A DNA stretch of 64,000 nt from Fabrea salina (taxonomy: Eukaryota > Ciliophora > Heterotrichea > Heterotrichida > Fabreidae): positions 124,001 to 188,000 of the forward strand of contig JALIHJ010000010.1 in NCBI GenBank assembly GCA_022984795.1, read 5' to 3'. The notes under the pieces are model-generated. The model did not search any database, was not told the origin of the DNA, and worked only from the letters and a program-made list of their open reading frames with translations. Shown piece after piece: positions 51,513 to 59,412 of the stretch. The position numbers were made by a program, and so were the translations under genes. Within the stretch, counting starts at the first letter, position 1; every line of letters starts with the position of its first letter.

Positions 51513-54377
51513 TTAATAGGGCCGGTAGTAGGGGTTCTGGTATGGCTGCTGCATCCGGGGATACTGCATTTGAGCTTGATGCGCCTGAGGGTGATACACT
51601 TGAGGGTTTTGCATTTGAGGTTGATACATTTGATGGTGCTGCGTAGGTGGTTGCATCTGGGGGTAATGAGTAGGTTGCTGGGCGTAATGAGTAGGTTGCA
51701 TCTGAGGGTGCATCTGAGGGTGATGCGTGGGATACTGAGGAACTACTTGGGGCATAGGTCTTTGGAACCTATACTGATTCATAGGGTTTGAGTAGGACGA
51801 ATAATTAGGTTTGCCTCCAAAAGTTGAACCAATCATGTTTTTGAGTTGTGAAGTAGCATTTTGGATAGCAGGCTTTTGCATAAAGTTCCGAGCTTTTGAC
51901 TGTGCCATTCCAATTAAGCCTCCACCAAGACCCTTTTTGGCCATAGAGTCTAGGCTTGGCTTAGAGTTAGTATAGTTATGTATATTCTGGGAAATAAGGT
52001 TGTTTCCGTTCATCTTAGGTATAAACATTTCCTTGAGGTTGTTTATTTTTTCATCTTCAACAACTTTTTTCCTTTCAAGCAGTTCAATATACCACTTCCA
52101 GCCTTCGTTGTTAGTTATGGGGTTTTCTCTGTCGTAGTCGTCAATAAAATGCACAGCTGAGTCCTCGTAAAATTCGCCTTCGTACATCTTTTCAAACTTA
52201 TCTACGTCAACCTTTTTGCAACACCCAAATAAAAGCTCAATTGGGATAAAAATGTACACAACAACTACGATCAAACAGGCAAGAGCAGGGCCCGAATTGT
52301 CTGGGTTTAAAATGTCCATGTAAACAAAGTTCATAATGGCATACAGTAAGACTCCCCAGGGAATGATTTTAGTCATGTACATAGAAAGGTCTCCACTAAG
52401 TCTGTTTGGCCTAGAGTGTCTTCTCAGCAGTAAGTACTTGTCCATCCAGTACTCAAGCACTATTGCCACTATAGATATAAAAAACCCAAGTGGAATGATA
52501 GGGGCGTAAAAGAAAGTAACCAGCATAGTTTTCATAACATTAGCGTACCTCTGTGCCATGTCTACTTGGGGCCCTTCAAACAATTCGTTGGCATCTCCTT
52601 GACTCAGGAACTTGTTTCTTCCAGCTAGTTTCATTCTGATTTTCCTAAGACACATCATAGGACTTAAGTAGTACACAAGTGGCTGGATGATTGCGTTTGA
52701 CAGCAGAATGTAAGTAACGTCAACTGCAAGGCCTCCAGGTGCAAACCACCTTGACTCCCAGTCTGCGTTAACTGTTATGGCAATGATACCCGTGTTTATG
52801 AATTGGGCCCAAGTGAGCTTAAAAGCCACTGAAAAGTTGTAGTCTGTAAGAGTGTGGTGCCTTTCAAACGAAGAAAAGTACCTAATTCCGCGCGCCAAAG
52901 CAAAGTTTATAATTGTGATGAAAATAGCTGGCCATATGGAATTGATTGTGACATTCCAGCGTTCAGATTCATTCCTTTCTTCTTCAGGCGTGTTGTAGTA
53001 GTCTTCATTCATGGAGTCTTGCCACTGAGAACAGCCAAACACCATTCCAAAAGAAGCACCCAAAGCTAAAAAGCTCATTAAGTAGGTGTTTAAAACATAC
53101 TTGATCCTTTTCTTAAAGGGGTACCCTAAGTTCTCCCAAAAGATGTCACTTGGTTCAGGCGCAATACTTGCAGTGATCGGGTGTCCGTTGAAGAAGTACT
53201 GATGCTTCTTCTTGAAGCAGCCAAAAGCAGCGTTGAAAATAATGTCCCAGGTTCTTCTGATGATGTCTTTGCCAAACCGGTCCTCTACAGCTCTGGCGTC
53301 AGCTTGGGTGTTGAAAGTAACAAAGGCTTGTTTGACAAGTAAATCCCTTCCGACTCCAACTTGGGTTTCTTCGTCGAACTTTTTGATTTTTTCGTTGAGT
53401 TCTACAAGTTGTTTTTCAAGTTCCTCTACTTCTTCCATGTCTTTTTTGAAGCAGCAGCAAAACTTGACTTGGGGTTTTTCTCCGTTGTGTTCTTCAGTGT
53501 AGTCTTTTATGAGTTTGATTTTTTCCTTAATGTCTTCCGCTTGCTTGTTGATGTCTACGTACTCAGAAATGTCGTAAGGAAAGTTGACTTTGATCACTTT
53601 GGCTTGCTTCCCGTCGCTTCTTCCGTTTTCTTCAAAGAACTTCCTGACTTCTTCTTCGGTGACTTGCTTCGGAAGTCCTTTCACGTGCACAGTGTAGTCA
53701 GAAGGAGTAGTTATTGATAAGTCAATTTCTTCTTCTTTGGAATTGAGTCTCCTTCTTAAAAAATGGTAAGAAATCAGAACTAGAAATATCATCACAATGT
53801 TCAAAATTGAGTGCCAAGCAGGCATTATTTCTTCCCCAATTCCTTGGCCTCCTACTGAGGAGTTCACTATGAAACTGTCTCCTTCGCCTTCCCACTCTTC
53901 TCCGTTACCGCCTGACAAGTTGTCAATCCAACAGGCGAAACCTACCAGGACAAACCCAACTAGAAAAACCCCTCCTAGGTACTTAAGGTTCATGTAGTAC
54001 ATGTGAAACCCTGGACCTAGTTCATTTAGCTCAGACAAATCCGCGCATATAGGAAACTCTGGAGCTGAAACGGGATAGCCACAACATTCGCACCTTTCAT
54101 CTCCGTCATGCATGTCGAAACCTTCTAGTTTTCGAACCAGTTTGGCTTCTCGGTGCTTCTTAGCTAGTTCAATGTCTGCCTTTTTGTAGGGGTCGAAGCC
54201 TGCCCTGTGCTTAGTTCTGTATTCTTGGAACGCTTCTTCCACTTTTTCCTGGTTTGCTGCTTCGGGTGGACCAGGATCGGTTGAAGGGTAATCTTTTTGC
54301 ATTTTTTTGTCTTGGTCATCTAGGTTCTCAATGGTCAGGTTGCCTTTCGACTGGTTTCCTGAATCCTTGCCTTCCAT
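51513..54377 (-). CDS. TMEM63/OSCA-type mechanosensitive cation channel
   Basis: 954 aa. Layout follows the OSCA/TMEM63 family: N-terminal helix (VFLVGFVLVGFACWIDNL), a further helix at about 190-206, a cytosolic RRM-like domain starting SDYTVHVKGLPKQVTEEEV with an acidic, cysteine-rich stretch (KFCCCFKKDMEEVEELEKQL), then the pore region from about residue 430 with repeated helices (WPAIFITIINFALARGIRYF; LVTFFYAPIIPLGFFISIVA; the 7TM end). The C-terminal 75 residues are a His/Pro/Gln/Met/Tyr repeat. These channels open on membrane tension or osmotic stress, so it is a candidate for Stentor mechanoresponse. Confidence 0.92.
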   Translation of the reverse strand: MEGKDSGNQSKGNLTIENLDDQDKKMQKDYPSTDPGPPEAANQEKVEEAFQEYRTKHRAGFDPYKKADIELAKKHREAKLVRKLEGFDMHDGDERCECCGYPVSAPEFPICADLSELNELGPGFHMYYMNLKYLGGVFLVGFVLVGFACWIDNLSGGNGEEWEGEGDSFIVNSSVGGQGIGEEIMPAWHSILNIVMIFLVLISYHFLRRRLNSKEEEIDLSITTPSDYTVHVKGLPKQVTEEEVRKFFEENGRSDGKQAKVIKVNFPYDISEYVDINKQAEDIKEKIKLIKDYTEEHNGEKPQVKFCCCFKKDMEEVEELEKQLVELNEKIKKFDEETQVGVGRDLLVKQAFVTFNTQADARAVEDRFGKDIIRRTWDIIFNAAFGCFKKKHQYFFNGHPITASIAPEPSDIFWENLGYPFKKRIKYVLNTYLMSFLALGASFGMVFGCSQWQDSMNEDYYNTPEEERNESERWNVTINSIWPAIFITIINFALARGIRYFSSFERHHTLTDYNFSVAFKLTWAQFINTGIIAITVNADWESRWFAPGGLAVDVTYILLSNAIIQPLVYYLSPMMCLRKIRMKLAGRNKFLSQGDANELFEGPQVDMAQRYANVMKTMLVTFFYAPIIPLGFFISIVAIVLEYWMDKYLLLRRHSRPNRLSGDLSMYMTKIIPWGVLLYAIMNFVYMDILNPDNSGPALACLIVVVVYIFIPIELLFGCCKKVDVDKFEKMYEGEFYEDSAVHFIDDYDRENPITNNEGWKWYIELLERKKVVEDEKINNLKEMFIPKMNGNNLISQNIHNYTNSKPSLDSMAKKGLGGGLIGMAQSKARNFMQKPAIQNATSQLKNMIGSTFGGKPNYSSYSNPMNQYRFQRPMPQVVPQYPTHHPQMHPQMQPTHYAQQPTHYPQMQPPTQHHQMYQPQMQNPQVYHPQAHQAQMQYPRMQQPYQNPYYRPY
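51516..51745 (-). repeat. Low-complexity His/Pro/Gln/Met coding repeat
   Basis: The channel's tail repeats short units such as HYPQMQPP, QMYQPQMQ and HHPQMHPQ, encoded by imperfect tandem DNA units with T-G-A-G-G-G-T cores on the plus strand. Confidence 0.75.
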
Positions 54378-54584
54378 TATAAATTACTTTTCGGGAGTTA
54401 TTTGTTGAACTTTAGTTATTACAGTTAAAAAACTTTCCAAGCTGCCCTTAAAAAGAAATTTAAATTCAAAAGTAACTGTAGATTGCATGCTTCCATTTTG
54501 GAATTTAGTATAATTATGTTTCAAACTCTAGTTCAGAGTTTACTACTTCGTTTCTAACTAGTTAAATCTAAACCTGAATAAAAT
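54378..54584. other. 207-bp divergent promoter region with a perfect inverted repeat
   Basis: Separates the OSCA-type channel from the NDR kinase. A/T-rich; contains AAACTCTAGTTCAGAGTTT (54523-54541; 7-bp arms, 5-nt centre), about 45 bp upstream of the kinase start. No ORF or RNA gene seen. Confidence 0.5.
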
Positions 54585-55976
54585 ATGGAAACATCACTTG
54601 AAACAATCTCATCTGACACCCGGGAAAAAGCAGAGAGTGCTAAGTTCTACATTGAACAAAAGTACGCTCGTCTTAAAGCAGAAGAACAAAAAAAGCGCTC
54701 GGAGTGGGAAGAGTTGAAACAGAGAATGGAGGATATGAGTCTGTCTACTACAGAACAAGAGCTTATCAAACAAGAAGTTCTGCACCAAGAAGCTGCTATT
54801 ATGCGAAGACTCCGCCAAAAAATATCTGTCAGGGACTTTGACTCTATTAGCATCATAGGCAAAGGTGCTTACGGCGAAGTCAGGCTCTGCCGAGTCAAAG
54901 AAACTGGGGAGATAGTTGCCATGAAGAAGATGAAGAAGTCGGAAATGAAGTGCAAAAACCAAGTGAAACACGTTAAGGCCGAAAGAGATGTACTAGCCAG
55001 TGCTAATAACCCCTGGATAGTTGAATTGAAGTATTCTTTCCAAGACCTGGAACACCTTTACCTCTGCATGGAGTACTTGCCTGGAGGAGACCTTATGACA
55101 CTCCTTATGAAAAAGGAAATTCTTTCTGAGGAAGAAGCCCGCTTTTACACTGCTGAGATGATTATGGCCGTAGACTCTGCCCATAAACTCAACTACATTC
55201 ACAGAGATCTGAAGCCCGATAATGTACTTTTGGACGCTTCAGGCCACATAAAACTCTCTGACTTTGGTCTTTGCAAGTTTGCGGAGGTGGTTCCCAGCAG
55301 CATCATGCTGAGGCGGTTCCAAAAAGACCCTAACTTGCCGCCGCCTTCTTTAGTTACAGTATCTACAGACTACTCAAGTTTTAAAAGAAACAGGGAACTG
55401 GCTTTCAGCACTGTAGGTACTCCAGACTACATTGCGCCAGAAGTGTTTTCACAAGAAGGCTACAACGAAACAGTGGACTGGTGGTCAGTTGGAGTGATTC
55501 TTTTTGAGATGTTAGTGGGCTACCCTTGCTTTTACTCAGAGGACCCCAGTGTTACTTGCCAGAAAATCATTCACTGGAAACAAACTTTCAGAATTCCAAC
55601 CGAAGCAAACTTAAGTCCTTTAGCCACTGATCTTGTTTTGAAACTACTTAGGGACCCTGAAGAAAGACTAGGCTCCAACGGAGTTGAAGAAATAAAAAAC
55701 CACCGGTTCTTCGACGGCATTGACTGGGAGAACCTTAGACAAACCTCTGCTCCTTACATGCCTGAAGTCAAGTCTGAAATCGACACTTCTAACTTTGACA
55801 AGTTCGAGGAGTCAGAGCCTTTTTACCCCTCAGAAAAGTTAGCCACTACAAAGAGAAAAGACATGGATTTTGTAGGCTACACTTTTAAGAAAGATACCCA
55901 AAGAAATAACTTAGTCACGGCTTTAGAAGAACTTGAAACTTTGAGGAAAAGCACTTCTCGAGATAAACTTATGTAA
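54585..55976 (+). CDS. STK38: NDR/LATS-family AGC kinase
   Basis: 463 aa. The N-terminal helical region (residues about 20-80, EKAESAKFYIEQKYARLKAE) is the MOB-binding NTR. The kinase domain has GKGAYGEV, VAMKKMKK, HRDLKPDN and DFG (LSDFGLCKF), then the long insert typical of NDR kinases before the activation segment FSTVGTPDYIAPEVF. The C-terminal hydrophobic motif is DFVGYTFKK, whose threonine is the MST-type phosphorylation site. MOB1, the activator of these kinases, is established as a regulator of patterning and regeneration in Stentor, so this is a plausible partner. Confidence 0.95.
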   Translation: METSLETISSDTREKAESAKFYIEQKYARLKAEEQKKRSEWEELKQRMEDMSLSTTEQELIKQEVLHQEAAIMRRLRQKISVRDFDSISIIGKGAYGEVRLCRVKETGEIVAMKKMKKSEMKCKNQVKHVKAERDVLASANNPWIVELKYSFQDLEHLYLCMEYLPGGDLMTLLMKKEILSEEEARFYTAEMIMAVDSAHKLNYIHRDLKPDNVLLDASGHIKLSDFGLCKFAEVVPSSIMLRRFQKDPNLPPPSLVTVSTDYSSFKRNRELAFSTVGTPDYIAPEVFSQEGYNETVDWWSVGVILFEMLVGYPCFYSEDPSVTCQKIIHWKQTFRIPTEANLSPLATDLVLKLLRDPEERLGSNGVEEIKNHRFFDGIDWENLRQTSAPYMPEVKSEIDTSNFDKFEESEPFYPSEKLATTKRKDMDFVGYTFKKDTQRNNLVTALEELETLRKSTSRDKLM

Positions 55977-55988
55977 GAATTGTAATGA

Positions 55989-56576
55989 TTAGCAGCACTT
56001 CTTCTTAGGTTCCATTTTTTCAGAGAGTCTTACGCTGCGACTAGAATCTTGGCGAGTTAATTCTGGGTTTTTTTCTACAGTAGTTTTAAGTAGCAATTCC
56101 AAAGCAAAGTCAATGTTTTCTTGAGTTTTTGCGCTGGTCTCCACAAAAGGAACACAGAACTCCTGGGCAAGTTCCTTACCTTCTTCTCGAGTAACTTCGA
56201 AGTCCAGGTCAACTTTGTTAGCTACAAGAATCACCGATGTGTTTTCGCTGGCTTCGCGCTTTATAAGTTCCATCCAGTGTGTAATTTTTTCAAAGGATTC
56301 TTTGTTCGAAACATCGTAAACTAAAAATGCACCGTGCAATCTGTGGAAAATGTCCCTGGTCAACGAGTTTCTGTACTTTTCCTGACCTGCAGTGTCCCAA
56401 ATCTTTATGTGGAAGTTGTTTCCATCAAAATTGTACTTGCGGTTTTCAACGTCAATCCCTATAGTGTATATGTGGGTGTGCCTTATTGGTTTTCCAGCCA
56501 ACCTAAGCATTATACACGTTTTTCCCACACTGCCTTCTCCAAGGAGAATAAATTTCAATTCTTTTTCTGTTTGCAT
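55989..56576 (-). CDS. Rab-like small GTPase
   Basis: 195 aa, complete. P-loop GEGSVGKT, switch I with YTIGIDVENRKYN, switch II WDTAGQEKY, G4 NKVD and G5 TSAKT are all intact. The tail KKKCC provides two cysteines for geranylgeranylation. The subfamily is not certain; the effector region differs from standard Rabs (HTHIYTIGIDVE). Convergent with the NDR kinase, 12 bp apart. Confidence 0.93.
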   Translation of the reverse strand: MQTEKELKFILLGEGSVGKTCIMLRLAGKPIRHTHIYTIGIDVENRKYNFDGNNFHIKIWDTAGQEKYRNSLTRDIFHRLHGAFLVYDVSNKESFEKITHWMELIKREASENTSVILVANKVDLDFEVTREEGKELAQEFCVPFVETSAKTQENIDFALELLLKTTVEKNPELTRQDSSRSVRLSEKMEPKKKCC

Positions 56577-56596
56577 TTTTAGGCCATTTAAGGAAT

Positions 56597-57742
56597 CTAG
56601 TTAAGAATAAAGATGATGCCTGCTAGAATGGACAAAGATATAGCTCCATCAGTGTTACCACCATCATTGTCGTTGTCATTGTCATTGTCGTTGTCGTTGT
56701 CGTGGTCGTCTTTGTCGTGGATGTCTTTATTGAAGCTAGGTGACATCACAGCAATAACACAATCAGTTGCATTATAGTACTTTGCAAAGTTTCCAGCATA
56801 AGCTGAATAGTACTCAATATAATCCGCAATGTCTGGCTTGTATGTTCTTATACAGTCTAAATTGAACCTTGCATCGGTAGAACAGTTTTTGGCCTTTCCA
56901 GAATCGAACCACTGCTTCCAGTACTTGTTCAACTGAGCATAAGGCTTGTCTCCATCAAAGGGTTCGCAGAACTTAGATCCATCGCTTCTCCATCCACAAC
57001 TGCAGTCACTGGTCTTTAATTTTCCTGAAATGTCTGCCATACACAATGTGCTGTTCGTTGTGCAGTTTCTAGGGAACGGCCCAAGAATCGTGGGAGCTTC
57101 TGCACAAACATTGTTAGTGGGGTCGCAATACCCTGACTGACATAAGTACTTGCCTTCCCTGTCACAGTTCAAAAGCTTTTCCCCATTAGGCAAACTGAAG
57201 TACTTTTTGCACATGTTTTTTTGTATTTGAGCCCTAGACACTATGTGACAAGAAGTATCAGGTTCGCACTCTAAGAAATTACTACAGCCTGTTTCGCCTA
57301 ATTTATAAAGAACTGAACACTGTCCATTGTAATCACAGTACTCGGCTACGCTGCATTCAGTGCTATTTCCGCAATACCTCTCCTTGTTATTGAACTTGCA
57401 GTACCCAGAGTCGCAATAATCAGAACTGCAGTCGTAATCGTAGTAGCAAGAAGCTCCATTTGGCTTTTTTGGGGCCTTTAACTGCGAAGGTGCGCACTTG
57501 GCAACGTTGTTGACTTTGTTCGAAAAGTCACAGATAGTGTTGTTCTTGCATTCTCTTAGGTAGTAGATTCCATCTCCTTGCTCAGCATTGCCTTCGTATT
57601 GCGAGCACACACTTTCGTCTTGGAAGTTATTTTTTGGAGCTTGGCATGTGTAAATAGGACAAACTTGTCCAGAAGAGTAGTTTTCAAGCTCAAAGATTCC
57701 GAATACTGAACCAAACAGCAAAGTGGACACTAGAAATTTCAT
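56597..57742 (-). CDS. Cysteine-rich surface protein, probably GPI-anchored
   Basis: 381 aa. Signal peptide at the start (MKFLVSTLLFGSVFG). The body holds about 35 cysteines, with repeated modules of the form CYYDYDCSSDYCDSGYC and GYCDPTNNVC resembling Dickkopf-N or EGF-like cysteine patterns, and several N-glycosylation sequons. Near the end a (Asp-Asn) repeat, encoded by a hexamer-like microsatellite at 56667-56708, precedes a short hydrophobic tail (ISLSILAGIIFILN) consistent with GPI attachment. Its function is unknown; such proteins are common on ciliate surfaces. Confidence 0.75.
   Translation of the reverse strand: MKFLVSTLLFGSVFGIFELENYSSGQVCPIYTCQAPKNNFQDESVCSQYEGNAEQGDGIYYLRECKNNTICDFSNKVNNVAKCAPSQLKAPKKPNGASCYYDYDCSSDYCDSGYCKFNNKERYCGNSTECSVAEYCDYNGQCSVLYKLGETGCSNFLECEPDTSCHIVSRAQIQKNMCKKYFSLPNGEKLLNCDREGKYLCQSGYCDPTNNVCAEAPTILGPFPRNCTTNSTLCMADISGKLKTSDCSCGWRSDGSKFCEPFDGDKPYAQLNKYWKQWFDSGKAKNCSTDARFNLDCIRTYKPDIADYIEYYSAYAGNFAKYYNATDCVIAVMSPSFNKDIHDKDDHDNDNDNDNDNDNDGGNTDGAISLSILAGIIFILN
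56667..56708 (-). repeat. Asp-Asn coding microsatellite
   Basis: Run of GAC/AAT/AAC-type codons (seen as TTGTCG and TTGTCA units on the plus strand) encoding alternating Asp and Asn. Confidence 0.85.
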
Positions 57743-57807
57743 TTATTCCCCACATTTACACTTCAGTTATTAGAATTCTTTAGTACACAGAAAAACTGTA
57801 ATTTAAA

Positions 57808-58248
57808 ATGAAACTAAGCTCAGCCCAGGTTATCCCCAAGAACTTTCACTATAAAACTGATGGTACAGGAAGGGATAGTTACATTGCTACCAACAATGGA
57901 GGTTTCTTCCCAGCCAAACGGGTGATGGAGGAATATCCAGTGTCTTCTTTGAGACCAAAAAGGTGCATAGTTCCCAATGCCTCCAATACTCCGCACAGGA
58001 TAGTGCGCTACCACAGCAACGGTACTGGGAGGGACAGTTATATAACTACTTGCAGTGGAGGGTTCCAGTCAATGAGCAACTCCGAAAGGTCAACTAGGTT
58101 TGAAGCTAACCTTAGGAACTACAGGCCTTTTTCAGCTACTTACACTCGGGCTTTTGTTTACAAACAAAGAAAAGAAGAAAGGATCATAAGTGCCCGTCAA
58201 AAAGAACTGGTTTCGCGACTAAGTAAACCTAGGTACGCCAGAGTTTAA
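57808..58248 (+). CDS. Small basic protein with duplicated GTGRDSYI motif
   Basis: 146 aa. The motif DGTGRDSYIATNNGGF at residue about 18 recurs as NGTGRDSYITTCSGGF at about residue 71, each followed by a basic stretch, so the protein is an internal duplication of about 53 residues. The rest is Arg/Tyr/Ser-rich. Short basic repeat proteins of this kind occur among microtubule inner proteins and axonemal adaptors, so a ciliary role is possible; I cannot name the family. Confidence 0.7.
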   Translation: MKLSSAQVIPKNFHYKTDGTGRDSYIATNNGGFFPAKRVMEEYPVSSLRPKRCIVPNASNTPHRIVRYHSNGTGRDSYITTCSGGFQSMSNSERSTRFEANLRNYRPFSATYTRAFVYKQRKEERIISARQKELVSRLSKPRYARV

Positions 58249-58258
58249 TATAAGTTAA

Positions 58259-59404
58259 ATGATGAGAGACTGCGAAGCATGGATGCAGGGACTGAGTCCG
58301 GGAGGAGTGAGTTGCTGTTCTTTCTGGGCAGAGGTTGTTGGGAACCCACAGAAGTCCTTTAGAACTGTGCATGTAACAGGAACTAACGGAAAGGGCTCTG
58401 TGTCTTACAAGGTTGCAAACGTTCTGAAAAAAGCAGGTTTTAGGGTTGGGTTGTACTCTTCCCCACACATACTTAGCTTCACTGAAAGAATCACTGTAGA
58501 CGGAGTGCCTATACCTGAAGAGGACTTTGTTAGATTGTGCAGTTACTTGAGAGACATGGCACAAGAGCACAGAAAAGACATAGGGTGGTTTGATGTGCTG
58601 ACCTTAATGGCTTTTTTATACTTCAAAGAACAGGAAGTAGACTTTGGAGTAGTAGAAGTTGGAGTCGGTGGAACTTATGACTCAACTAACATTGTAACTC
58701 CTTGCTTGTCAGTCATAACTAGTGTAGGGTTTGACCACTGCGAGCTTCTAGGAAACACTCTTGAAGAGATTGCCCAAAACAAAGCAGGAATCATCAAAAA
58801 AGGAGTTAAGTGTGTGCTAGGTCCTAACACTCCCTTTGAATACATAAAGAGTTTAAACGAAGAAAACTTGTTAGTAGTTGTTGAAAAACCAAGTAACTAC
58901 GAAACAGTTTTTGAAGAAAACACCCGAATTGCAAGAACTGCAATAGAAAACCTGCCTGAAAGAATTCCTCAAGAAGCCCTAGAAGCCTTGGAAGAGAACC
59001 CTAAGTGTCGGATGCAGCTGATAGAAAAAGAAGGAAAAAGGGTAGTGGTGGACTCAGGACACAACCCAGCAGGGATCTCTAGACTCATGGAAGACACTGC
59101 TTTGCGTTTTCCCTCTTTAGAGATCGTAAGTTTTGTGGGAATTATGAAGAAAAAAGACATAAACTCCATACTAAAGATTGTTGGAGAACGTTCTGCTCAA
59201 GTGCATTTGTGCAGTTGTGAAGGACTTGCAGACTCTGAAGAGCTTTGCTTAGTGTTCAGAAAAATGTTTCCTAGTAAACTAGGCTTAACTGGGGATCAAA
59301 CAGAGTTACTGCCCCTAGTTTTAGACAACTTGGAAGAAAACCAAGTACTGGTTGTGTGCGGAAGCTTTAAAGTTGCTAAAGCTGTCTACACTTACCTGAA
59401 CTAG
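58259..59404 (+). CDS. FPGS: Folylpolyglutamate / dihydrofolate synthase (FolC family)
   Basis: 381-aa Mur-ligase-fold enzyme that adds glutamates to folate, or makes dihydrofolate. The ATP loop is HVTGTNGKGSVSYKVA near residue 38. VGLYSSPHILSFTERITVDG and VEVGVGGTYDSTNIV are FolC signatures, and VVDSGHNPAGI near residue 265 belongs to the C-terminal domain. It is shorter than human FPGS (587 aa) and closer to bacterial FolC in length; no mitochondrial presequence is obvious. The stop is TAG. Confidence 0.9.
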   Translation: MMRDCEAWMQGLSPGGVSCCSFWAEVVGNPQKSFRTVHVTGTNGKGSVSYKVANVLKKAGFRVGLYSSPHILSFTERITVDGVPIPEEDFVRLCSYLRDMAQEHRKDIGWFDVLTLMAFLYFKEQEVDFGVVEVGVGGTYDSTNIVTPCLSVITSVGFDHCELLGNTLEEIAQNKAGIIKKGVKCVLGPNTPFEYIKSLNEENLLVVVEKPSNYETVFEENTRIARTAIENLPERIPQEALEALEENPKCRMQLIEKEGKRVVVDSGHNPAGISRLMEDTALRFPSLEIVSFVGIMKKKDINSILKIVGERSAQVHLCSCEGLADSEELCLVFRKMFPSKLGLTGDQTELLPLVLDNLEENQVLVVCGSFKVAKAVYTYLN

Positions 59405-59412
59405 TTTTATTT

